Source of the DNA: Prasinococcaceae sp. CCMP 1430
Taxonomy: Eukaryota > Prasinodermophyta > Palmophyllophyceae > Prasinococcales > Prasinococcaceae
Direction of reading: 5' to 3'
NCBI GenBank assembly: GCA_013416795.1
Contig: RQSC01000012.1
Span: forward strand, 213,885 to 277,884
DNA length: 64,000 nt
Positions 30,553 to 39,762 of this stretch are shown here, one piece after another. The notes under the pieces were generated by a model. The model ran no database searches. It had not been told where the DNA came from and saw nothing but the letters and a program-made list of their open reading frames with translations. A program made the translations under genes and the position numbers. Numbering within the stretch: the first letter of the stretch is position 1; each line of letters begins with the position of its first letter.

Positions 30553-32076
30553 ATGGCGGCCTCTGGCGCGGCAGCCCCTGAGGACGCTGTCGAGGAAGAC
30601 TCCGCCGAGGTGTCCCCCCCTGACGGCGCTGTCGATGGGGCTGAGGGCGAAGTTGAGGGTCTGGTCACCAGGCGGCGCGTTCTGGGCGCGCGACTGTCGT
30701 TCGTGTGCGTGGGTGGCGGAGCGCCCGCGCAGCTCGTGCTGGCCTTCGCCGCATCGCGCGAGGTCGCTGTGGGCGCGGTTGTGCGCGCTCGCGGCGTGTG
30801 GCGCGGCGCGCCACGCGGCGGGCTTCTCGGCGGTGGCAGCGGTCTTGAGCTGCGCGTGGAGAGCTCGGACGCGCTCCACGTGCTCGTGCCTGCGCCCGAT
30901 GTTCCCGCCGACGGCAGCGCAGATGGCGCGGACATTCCCTCGCCACTGGCGGCGATGGCGACGGGGTCGGGCTCCGCGCGCGGCGTCTGCCGGCGATGGC
31001 TGCGCGGGACTTGCACACTGGGTGACGCTTGCGTGTACCGCCACGCCACGCCCGATGCCCGCGAGTTGCGCGTCGCTGAGAGGCAGCGCGCCGAGCGCGA
31101 GGCTGCGCAGCTCGAGGCAGTGGACCCGCTCGATCCGTACGCTGCCACTGATAAGCTCCCAAAGGCCGCGCGCTTTCGTGTGCTGGCCCAATGGCTCGTT
31201 GACACGTATGGTATCGAGCAGCTGCGAGCTGGCGGCGGCGTCCTCGACGTCGCCGGCGGCGGAGGTGCGCTCTCTGCTGTGCTAGCCGCGGAGCATGGCG
31301 TGCAAAGCTGTGTCGTGGACCCACGCGGTGCCACGCCTGGCGGCACCGCGCGCGCCGTGCTCAAGCGCGACGCCAAGCGTCGGCGGCGAGAGGAGGCCAA
31401 GCAGCAGCGGCAGCAGCGCGCCGAGGGAGGGAAAACACATGCTGGCTGCGCAGACGATGGGCAGGGCGACGTGAGTGGCGGTGCCATGGGCGATGTCGTG
31501 GGCGATGCCGACAACGACGCCCAGCCTCAAGGCGCACATTTGGGCCAGCAGCAGCAGCTGGCGGGCGTCGAGCACCAGCAAGAGGAGCAATTACACCAAG
31601 GGAAGCGTGGTGGGGAGGACGAACGCGGGCAGCGGCAAAGGGAGCGCGCACCAAGGCGGCGGCCGCTCATTCGACACCATCCGCTGTACTCGCATCGTGC
31701 GGAGATGTTCCTCTACCCCAAGTCCGGTGAGACCGTGGAGGGCGGGGAGGCTGCGGCCGCGGCTGCGCGCGCTCACACCGAAGCGTTGTGCGACGCCGCG
31801 GCTCTCGTGGTCGGACTCCACGCCGATGAGGCGACAGATGCAATTGTGGACGCGGCGCTCGCACAAGAGCCACCCAGGCCATTCGTGCTGCTGCCGTGCT
31901 GCTCATTTCCCGCGCGCCACCCGCCAGGCTCAGCACGCGCCGCCGCGGCGACGTCGCTGCAGCTCGCCGCGTACCTGCAGTCGCGGCACCCCGCTATTCG
32001 ACGTGCGCACCTGCCTGTGCAAGGGCGCAACGTGGTCCTGTTCGTGCTGCCACCCATGCATGTTGATAATAATTAA
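30553..32076 (+). CDS. OB-fold-like / CCCH zinc finger / methyltransferase-like protein
   Basis: 507 aa in one exon, ATG 30553. Residues ~35-120 resemble an OB fold of the tRNA-anticodon type: RRRVLGARLSFVCV, VGAVVRARGVW, LELRVES. Residues ~140-165 are a CCCH finger: C-R-R-W-L-R-G-T-C-T-L-G-D-A-C-V-Y-R-H. Residues ~195-255 look like the start of a Rossmann methyltransferase: RFRVLAQWLVDTYG, then VLDVAGGGGALSAVLA as the SAM loop, then VVDPRG. After a charged Gln-rich insert, RHHPLYSHRAEMFLYP, VVGLHADEATD, FVLLPCCSFP and LPVQGRNVVLF complete the fold. RNA binding plus methylation is a reasonable inference. I cannot name the substrate or an orthologue. It ends 28 bp from the stop of the convergent J-protein gene. 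Confidence 0.65.
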   Translation: MAASGAAAPEDAVEEDSAEVSPPDGAVDGAEGEVEGLVTRRRVLGARLSFVCVGGGAPAQLVLAFAASREVAVGAVVRARGVWRGAPRGGLLGGGSGLELRVESSDALHVLVPAPDVPADGSADGADIPSPLAAMATGSGSARGVCRRWLRGTCTLGDACVYRHATPDARELRVAERQRAEREAAQLEAVDPLDPYAATDKLPKAARFRVLAQWLVDTYGIEQLRAGGGVLDVAGGGGALSAVLAAEHGVQSCVVDPRGATPGGTARAVLKRDAKRRRREEAKQQRQQRAEGGKTHAGCADDGQGDVSGGAMGDVVGDADNDAQPQGAHLGQQQQLAGVEHQQEEQLHQGKRGGEDERGQRQRERAPRRRPLIRHHPLYSHRAEMFLYPKSGETVEGGEAAAAAARAHTEALCDAAALVVGLHADEATDAIVDAALAQEPPRPFVLLPCCSFPARHPPGSARAAAATSLQLAAYLQSRHPAIRRAHLPVQGRNVVLFVLPPMHVDNN

Positions 32077-32104
32077 TTGAATGTGATGACGAGTGTGCTC
32101 TGAC

Positions 32105-34041
32105 TCAGAGTCCCTCCTTCGCCAGCAGGGCCTCCATTCTCTCCGCCATGCTCATGAGCTGATCGCTCATCTTGTTGACCTTGCGCTCGTGCCTGTCCCA
32201 GTCGGTCTCGGGCTCGGGCGGGCCCTTCGACCCGTTGGCGTTCCAGTCCTCGACGGCCTGGCCGTCCGAAATGCGGTGGTCCAACGCCTCGAGCTGTTCG
32301 AGTGCCTTCTGGGCCTGCGGCGGCAGGCCGTGGCGCTCCCGCACCCAGCGCGAGGGGAGCTCACGGCGGTCCTTGTAGTCAAAGGGCACATACGTGCGGC
32401 CCTCCTCCTTGAAGCACAGCGCCATCAGCCAGTTTTCCAACCCTGCGGACGGGCAAGGGAGCCGCAGCGGTCAACATTCGCGGCGCATGTGAGCGGCGGG
32501 CGGCGAGTGTCGCGCGTCCGCGCGTGCGACGCCCGCGCGCGTGCGGCTTGGCACGCACCATAGTCGTCGTGGTCATCGTGGAAGAAGCGCACGCCAGGGC
32601 GTTGGCCGGGGGGGCCGGCGGCGCGGTTGTCGTCGCGTTTGCCCTTCTTCCACTCGATTTCGCGCGGCGTCGGCTCTGGGCGCACCAAACATATCGTGAG
32701 GGTCTGCTTGTCGGCGCCATCGTCATCATCGCCGCCGTCGAGCGACCACAAGCACTCCGGGGCGTCCACCGCGACGTGCCAGTCGCAGCGAGGCTTGCTC
32801 TTCTGCGCCTCATCAGTCTTGGTCCAATACGTTCGCCATGTTTCGATGTGCCCCTGCACCTTGCACGTGAACATCTTGTCCGTGAACTCAATTGTGATGT
32901 CATCCGGTTGCACCCAGTGCGGGCAGTCGATCTCCAGGACGACGTCGTCCTCGTTCTCGGTCATCTTCCATGGTGGCACCAAGCAGCGCACGCCGGCGGG
33001 GTCGCCCTCGAAGAGGCGCGCCCAGTGCTCGCCCGGGTTGGCTTTGTGCATCTTGACCAAGTAGAGCCCACTTTTCTTGCCGTCACCCATCACCTCGTAC
33101 GGCTTGTCCATCGACAGCCCGTGCGCGAGAAGCCTGTCCACAATCGGCGCCTCCTCATTGCCCTTCTTCGTGTCCTCCCCCGCCAGCTTGAAGTACTTCC
33201 CATCGTCCAGCGTGAGACTGAAGCTCTTGTCCGGGCCGTAGGTGGGCGCGTAGCACGCAACGAATACGCAGGCGTCGGTCTGCGCCCACATGTAGTACCG
33301 CGCGAGCGCGCGCGAGTAAAGCTCGACGGCACCGCCCGCCTTGCTGGCGGCGTGCTTGCGTTCGCGCATGAAGCTGCGCGCGTCTTCCTTCTCGCGTTCG
33401 TCGCGGTGGTTGGGGTCCTCAAGCAGTCGCCGCCGCGCGTCCTCCTCCTTCTTGCGCTCCAGCTCCGCCTGCGCGCGCTGCTTGGTGCCATCCTTGTTGA
33501 ATATTGGCCAGTGCAGGCCAAACTCGCCCTTCCAGTGCCGCTTGAGGCCGCAGAAGTCGCACATGGCCATGCCGCAGATAGCGCAGCGTCGATTGGAGGG
33601 CCGCCGGCACACCTCGCACACGACCACGAGCTGCGTGGCGGCGTCCACCCCGCCATCGAATCGTTTGTCGAACTCGTCCAGTAGGAGGTCCTCGCCGCCC
33701 TCGCCCTTCGCCGCGATGCCCGGAAGGTAGCGGAACTCGATCTCGGACTGCCACACGTCGTACGCCTCGCGCGCCTTGGGGTCGGACAGCGTGTCGTACG
33801 CCTTCTGGATCTTGGCGAAGACCTCCTGCTTGCCGCCCTTGTCAGGGTGGTGCTTGCGCGCCATCGCCCGGTACGCCTCCTTGATCTGGCGGGGCGTGAC
33901 CTTTTTGGTGACGCCCAGTGCGCGGTAGAGCTCCATGCCGTCGAGGTCGACGCCCTCCTGCGCGAACGGGTCGAAGTCCTCGTCGAGCGCCGACCACCCG
34001 CTCGGGCGCTCGTAGTCCTGGTTGTAGTTGCCGTACGCCAT
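32105..34041 (-). CDS. J-domain co-chaperone with zinc-binding and CS-like domains
   Basis: 606 aa. Exons are 34041-32559 and 32442-32105, with a 116-bp phase-1 intron (gtgcgt...ccgcag, TTGAC inside). The J domain lies at ~36-100: ELYRALGV, then AMARKHHPDKGG with the HPD that triggers Hsp70 ATPase. A Cys/His cluster follows near 155-190: VCEVCRR, RRCAICGMAMCDFCGLKRHW. The middle (~255-330) is Tyr/Trp-rich. Around 355-445 is a CS/p23-NudC-like beta domain: VVLEIDCPHWVQPDD, FTCKVQGH, WHVAVDAPECLWSLDG. The C-terminus is helical. A J domain with a CS domain suggests a link between Hsp70 and Hsp90 or dynein-type clients; this is inference. Confidence 0.82.
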
Positions 34042-34940
34042 GGCGCCCCGTCCCGGGTTGTCTGCGCTCTCAGGACTGGTCGGACGGACCGGACCTACTC
34101 GGCGGGCGACCAGCCAGCGCAACGGACCCCGGCTCCCAGCCAGCGCAACGGACCCCGGCTCCGGCGCTGGCACCCCGAGCGCCGGCCGCGTCAACGTCGG
34201 CACACCCGGTAGCGCCCGCGGTTCTCTCACCCTCCCTGCCGCGCCCGCGCGCGCGGCGGCGCGGGCCCGCGAATTCCGCGGCGGCGCGAGGCGAAGGAGA
34301 CGAGAATGCGGACGGGGAGGGGGGCGGAGGGGGGGCCGTGGGAGCGCGCCGCAGTGCGCGCCGCGCGCGCGCACTGTGCCCGTCCGCGCGGGGTGCCGCT
34401 TCGGCTGCACCGCTGACGCGCGCCGGCCTGCCGAAGTGTCCCGGCTTTTGATACATACATACCAGATATTTCGACCTAAACCGGGTATATTTCCGCATTT
34501 AACCCGAAACTCCACCCTTTTGACCGGGGTCAGGCCGTTTTTCTCGTTTTGTTTGGACTTCCGGCGCGAGCTTCCGATGGCGACCGGGATCGCCCCCACC
34601 CAGCCAAAACCTCACCCCCAATGCAGCATGCAGACTACTGTGCGTCCACCTAGCGTGGCGGAGGTCGCCCTGCCGGCGGTCCGCGGCTCGCACGCAGAAG
34701 CGAGGATGCGGGCGCTAGCTACAGAGACTCTAGGTAGGCTGGCGTTCGAGAAGAGGGCCCGTCACTGAAACAGTTCCAACTGCGCGATTAAGAATTCGTG
34801 TACTATCTTCGGGTGTACGTAGAGAGCGCGAGCGCGTGTTGTGGAGTAGGGAGATCTGCTACCGCCCTGATCGTGCATGAGGGCAGGGACCAAAGCAGCT
34901 GCAGTAAATTCTCTTTCGAGTCGCAGCCTGCGTTCACACG
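34042..34940. other. Intergenic
   Basis: Upstream of the J-protein gene and downstream of the PiT gene. It contains a short tandem duplication around 34105-34165 (two or three copies of a ccagcgcaacggaccccggct unit). An AT-richer block lies at 34445-34560. I see no supported gene. Confidence 0.5.
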
Positions 34941-37277
34941 CTAGTTCTGGGCGTTGACGGCCTGGCGGAACGCCGCGGTGAGCGCACCGCTGATGACGGC
35001 GGCCAGAGGCACCGTGAGCACCCACGCGGCGGCGATCTTGGCGAACAGGCCCCACGCCACGTGGCGCGGGCCGAAGGCAGCGCAGCCGACGAACACGACG
35101 GCACCCACCTGGCAGTGCGTCGTCGAGACTGGCAGACCCAGGATGGTGGCGATCACCACGCTCAGCGTGCTGCCGAACTCCACGCAGTAGCCGCGCTGGA
35201 AGTTGATGTCGGTGAGCTTGAAGCCGATCGTGGTGATGACGCGGTAGCCCAGGATGCAGATGCCGAGCGCGACGAAGAAGCCGGCGATTGCCATGATCCA
35301 CACGGGCGTCTCGCCCTTCGAGCAGGCGTTGAGGCCATCCGCAAAGATGGTGTACACGCCGGTGAAGGCGCCGGTGGCGTTGCCAGTGTCGTTGGCGCCG
35401 TGCGCGTAGCTCTCCCAGGCGGCGGTGAACACCAGCAGCCAAGAGAAGGTCCACAGGGCATCCTCGGACTCCTCGTCGGCGGTGCGCAGGGCGTGGGGCG
35501 TCACGGTGCGCACCACGCCGCCGATCAGGTCGGCCTTCGCCGCCTTGTTGCGCTCCTTGTCCAGGGGGTTCTTCAGCGTGTCGAGGGCGAGCTTCTGCTC
35601 GGCGACCGTCTCTTTATCGATGTTGGCCTCGCGCTGCGCCAGCAGGCCGGACGGCGTCTCGGAGGGCTTGGCGTCGGTGTCGCTGCCCGCAGACGAGGAG
35701 GCCTCGTCACTGCCCGGTACCGCCGACTCATCGTCTCCGGAGGACGCGTCCGCGTCGCCGTTCATCGTGACCTGGGAGGGCTTCTTGAGCGCGTCGTCGC
35801 CATTCACGCTCTTGGCCGCGCCGTCGGTGGAGGCCTTAGAGGCGAGCCTCTCGAACTTCGCGTCAGCGTCGTCCACGCCGTTGCAGCGGCCGCCGCACGT
35901 GAGCGCGTGGCCCAGCGCGCTGAAGAGGCGCCCAAGCAGGTGGATCGGCACGCAGCAGAACGAGGGGCAGGTGCGCTCCAGCGCCGCGCCCCAGCGGGTG
36001 AAGATGGCGCCGAAGTCGATGAAGGGCTCGTTGCGAAGCAGCGTCCAGTCGATCACGCGCCAGACGACGCCCGCGACCCCCGTGGGGTCCGGCTTCTCCT
36101 CCTCCTTGCCGCCTCCTTCGAGGGCGCGCAGCCGCTTGTTGCTGGGAAGGTGGTAGCGCAGGAAGGGCCGCCAGAAGACCAAGGCGAAAATGAAGACGCC
36201 CCCCGCGATGGCCATCGCGATGCCCGCCTGCAGGGAGAGCTCCCAGCCCTTGGTGGGCTTGCTCTTGAGCAGAATGAGGAAGACGAGCACGAAAGTCTGG
36301 ATGAAGATGAGGATCGGCTGCCCCCAGAGCGCGTTGGTGCGGCGGTTGGGCAGCCGCAGCCAGCGCATCAGAGCGCAGGGCTCGAGGATGGTGTAGTAGG
36401 TCACGTAGTACGCGCCCATGGCGATGAGGCCGCTGACCACCGGACTGATGACCCACGAAGCGATGATGCCGCTCAGGCCGCCGTCGAACTTCCACTCCAG
36501 GCAGCCGAATCCGACTCCTGAGACGGTGGAGCCGACCACTGCGCCGATGATGGCGTGCGTCGTCGACACGGGCATCGCGGTCGCGGTCGCGAGAAGCAGG
36601 AAGATCGCGGCGCTGAAGAGCGCGCTCATCATGCCGATCATGAAGACGGTCATGTGGCTGTCGCAGAAGCCACACGCGAAGCATTGTGGATCGGTCACCT
36701 TCGCTGTGCCTTTGGTGACGGTCTTGGCGACGCCGTAGCCCAGCGAGAGCGCGCCGGCCCACTCCATGATGCCGCCCAGAATGAGTGCGGCGCGAAGGGG
36801 GAGGGCGCCGCTGCCCACGGACGTGGCCCAAGAGTTGGCCGCGTCGTTGGCGCCGATGAAGAAGGCCATGATGATACCAACAGTCGCCGAGAGGCCGAGA
36901 ACCCACTGGAGGTCACCGGGGAGCGTGTAGTACCCATTGTAGGGTGCGCAGAATTCCTCTTCGAAGGCATCGGGGTTGTCGCAGTCCACTCTGCCCGGCA
37001 CGCACTCCGCCTGCGTCTGCAGCAGCGCGCGCCCGCTCGCCGCGGAGAGGAAACCCGGCTCCACGTCCGCGACGGCCGAGGCGGCGTGGGGCGCCTTTGC
37101 GTCCGCAGTGTGTGTTTTCTCAATGTTTGTGTTTGTTAACAAAGGGGAACTGAATCAGATGGTGGCTGTTGGCGAACGCGTTCAAATTCGCGGTTCGCCG
37201 CACCACACAGGGCGCGGCGCGGCGCAGGGCGGTGGGGTGGGGTGGGGTGGGGTGGAGCGCACTCACTCCGCGGGCAT
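34941..37277 (-). CDS. PiT-family sodium/phosphate symporter
   Basis: Inorganic phosphate transporter (SLC20/PHO-4 family). Both PiT signature repeats are present: FIGANDAANSWATSVGSGAL near residue 75 and AHGANDTGNATGAFTGVYTI in the C-terminal half. Each is followed later by MPVSTTHAI or LPVSTTHCQ. A hydrophilic, acidic loop of about 200 residues separates the two membrane halves, as in eukaryotic members. The long frame has no ATG before the first helix. A model with an 11-nt first exon, 37277-37267, and exon 37149-34941 works. Its 117-bp phase-2 intron (gtgagt...ttcag) gives MPADSPLLTNTN and 739 aa. A Cys-containing extracytosolic N-terminus precedes helix 1. Confidence 0.88.
37229..37255 (+). 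repeat. (GGGGT)n G-quadruplex-type repeat
   Basis: Five GGGGT-type units within the proposed first intron of the PiT gene (CCCCA on the coding strand). It is a perfect intramolecular G-quadruplex pattern on the plus strand. Confidence 0.85.
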
Positions 37278-38281
37278 CCCAGGCGCGCGGGAAGTTCAGG
37301 GACGGCTCGGCGCTCTGAAGCCGGTGTCGCTGACCGTCACGAACGACTCGGCGGCGCGTACGCGCGCGCGCGCTCGGCCGCGCGCGCGGGCGTGGCACCA
37401 AAGTATGTGGCGTGCGAGGGGCACGCACGTCGGGCCGTGCCGACGCGCGGGCATGGAAGTGCTGCACGTAGACACAAATCTCGCCCCGAAAACCCGCATG
37501 TATTAATTTAAATGCATGATATTTGATCGGGCAACAATGCCACCAACCTGTCGATGGCGGCGTTCAATCATGGAATGCCAGCGAAGGGCTTGCGTGGCGG
37601 CGGCGAGATTCCCCGAAGATGCTCCGCGCGGTGGGGTTGCTGGGCGCAGGACGGTGCCAGCGCAAACACGCGCCACGACTGCGACACGCCACCGACGAGA
37701 TCGTCCCCGAATGGGCACGGCCCAGCGGCGTCTCCCTCCGAGCCCCGCGCAGGTCGCGCTCGCGCCGAAGGGACACGCTCCCGCCGATCGATGGAGGCGC
37801 GGTGTGCGGCGACGGAGCGCTCCCTGCACGGTCGCGGGGCACAGATTGGCCTACGCCAAGGCTCCTGGCGCAGAGTCGACCAAGTGGGTGCCCCGTACCG
37901 AGAAGGCGAGCGCCCACGGCACGCCCGCACGCGCGCGCACGCGATCGCCGCACAAACCCAAACACCAACGCGATGTTTCGGGGTAGGGTTAACAAAAAGA
38001 GAATGATATGACGAACCCTGTGCAGATGGAATACCCCAAATGGTAAGGGTTGCGGCGCGCGATGTGCGGCCGGTGACGGTGGGGGCGCTGGGACCAGTCG
38101 GCGCGCGAGGGGTGGTGCGCACCAGTCGGTGGGGGCAATGGGGCTGGGCGGCGTGCTCGCGAGGGCGCGCGCGGCGGCGCGCGCGNTCGCCGGTGACGCG
38201 AGCAGGACACGCACATCTGGCACGACTGGCGTCAAAGAGAGCCCCACGTTGGTCGAACCGCCGTCGTCGATTGCCAGGTCC
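37278..38281. promoter_or_regulatory. Divergent promoter region PiT / WD40 gene
   Basis: 1-kb region between divergent genes. It has an AT-rich piece at 37500-37530 and AGGGTT boxes at 37983 (gggtagggttaac) and 38044 (gtaagggttg). A single N lies at 38186. The open frames in it are compositional. Confidence 0.5.
38186..38186. other. Single N in WD40 gene 5' flank
   Basis: Ambiguous base in a CG-only repeat (gcgcgcg-n), about 95 bp before the chosen ATG. Confidence 0.8.
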
Positions 38282-39553
38282 ATGCCAGTCGCTGTTCGCG
38301 CGGCAGAGGAGGCGCAGTCGCGCTCGGCCGCGCTGCTTCAGGCGCAGCGCGGCGATTTGTACGGCGCGCAGTGGTCCGGCCGTGGTCAAGATGCGGGCGG
38401 GTCTTTCAGACGGCGCGTGGCAGCTGAGACATTTGCGTTCGGCGGTGCATCCGCTTCGGTGACTGAGGATCTCCAGTGGAGACAGGGGGGGCATCAGCAT
38501 GCGCTCCGCACGGTGCACGAGCAGCAGCGCGACTCATTGCGCGAGGCCGTCACCGCGCTCGCGCTCGGCGCGGCGCCGGGCGGTGCGCAGAGCCCACAGG
38601 CGGAGCCCGGCCTGATGATCGTCACCGGGGGCAGGGAGGGCGGGCTCAAGCTGTGGCGCTGGGCGCGAGGCGGCGACGGCCAAAGCGTGGTCGACGCGGA
38701 CGCCGCCGCAGGAGAGGCCGCGCCGCGGGCTGTGCCAGACGCGGGCGAGCTGGGCGCGGTCGGTGCGCTCCTCGGAGGGGGATCGACGACTGCGGCGAGC
38801 GCCCCAGAGCTCGAGCTGCTGGGCTACGCGCACCACCCCGACGTGGTCGCCGCCGTGGCAATAGACGAAGAGGAGCAGAGTGCGGGCGGGGACGTGAATG
38901 TCTGGACGTGCTGCGTCGACGGCCGCGTGCGCCTCTGGCGTGCGAGTACGGGCGCGACGTCGCTCGGCGGCGGGATGGAGCTGATGGCGAGCACGGACGT
39001 GGGCGCACCCGCTCTTTGCCTGGCGATGCTTCCGCGCGGCGCGCCCGGGATGGGCGGCGCGGTGGCTGTGGCCGGCCTCGCCGGCGGCCGCTGCGTGCTG
39101 CTCGACGCCAGGGGCAACCTCGTGGGCGAGGGATTCGGGGGAGAAGAGTCATCCGATGACATTCGCTCGGTGGCGGTTGCCGTGGGCGGATTCTCGCTGG
39201 GGTTGGAGGGGGAGGACGAGGAGCTCGCGATAGTGACGGGCAACTCGAAGGGTGGCATTGACGGATGGAGAGCGGCCGACACTCAGCCAGCCGGCGGCGG
39301 TGCCATGGTCCTCGCGCGCCAGCTGCGCGGCCACGCTGGCCCAGTGGTGAGCCTGTCCTTCTCGACCGAGGCGGGCACGCTGGTGTCGGGCGCTCTCGAC
39401 GGCACGATCCGCGTGTGGGACGCGAAGGCCGGCAGCGCGCTGTACGCCATCATGGGCCACACCGCATATTTGACCACGGTTGCCACCGATGCTGACAGGA
39501 TCGTGGCCGACGGCTCCAACGACGTCATCGTGCTCCACTCCTTCGAGAGCTAG
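38282..39553 (+). CDS. WD40-repeat protein
   Basis: 423 aa from ATG 38282. The last ~65 residues are two clear WD repeats: HAGPVVSLSFSTEAGTLVSGALDGTIRVWDAKAG, then GHTAYLTTVATDADRIVADGSNDVIVLHSFE (quoted in parts: SLSFSTEAGTLVSGALDG, TIRVWDA). Earlier blades are degenerate: LMIVTGGREGGLKLWRW near residue 115, VWTCCVDGRVRLWRAS near 210, and a TGNSKGGIDGWRA blade near 325. The first ~90 residues are Arg/Gln-rich with no domain. It probably forms one beta-propeller acting as a protein-interaction platform. The partner is unknown. The frame is open upstream through the N at 38186, so an extra 5' exon cannot be excluded. The DDB1-like gene follows on the same strand. Confidence 0.75.
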   Translation: MPVAVRAAEEAQSRSAALLQAQRGDLYGAQWSGRGQDAGGSFRRRVAAETFAFGGASASVTEDLQWRQGGHQHALRTVHEQQRDSLREAVTALALGAAPGGAQSPQAEPGLMIVTGGREGGLKLWRWARGGDGQSVVDADAAAGEAAPRAVPDAGELGAVGALLGGGSTTAASAPELELLGYAHHPDVVAAVAIDEEEQSAGGDVNVWTCCVDGRVRLWRASTGATSLGGGMELMASTDVGAPALCLAMLPRGAPGMGGAVAVAGLAGGRCVLLDARGNLVGEGFGGEESSDDIRSVAVAVGGFSLGLEGEDEELAIVTGNSKGGIDGWRAADTQPAGGGAMVLARQLRGHAGPVVSLSFSTEAGTLVSGALDGTIRVWDAKAGSALYAIMGHTAYLTTVATDADRIVADGSNDVIVLHSFES

Positions 39554-39762
39554 CCGGGCGCGTCGCAAATGCACATGCATGTGTTCATCTGTGTGTGTCG
39601 CACACATTTGTTTGTAATGATGGCGAGTATGACGCCGCCGCGCGTCTCACGAAGGCGTCGATTCTACTTAACTGCTGTCCGTTCGAGCGCGAGCGCGCAA
39701 AACGAACGCCTCCGCAGCGCCGCCCCCACAGCGCGCGGCGCCGCGGCGCCGCGGAGGCGGGC

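Noticed and set aside
34028-34768. Plus-strand 246-aa frame in the J-protein upstream region
   Set aside because: Low-complexity Arg/Ala/Pro content, no homology, no splice context.
37516-38011. Several 100-240 aa frames on both strands between PiT and the WD40 gene
   Set aside because: Overlapping frames in all phases with amino-acid composition dictated by GC content; treated as promoter DNA.
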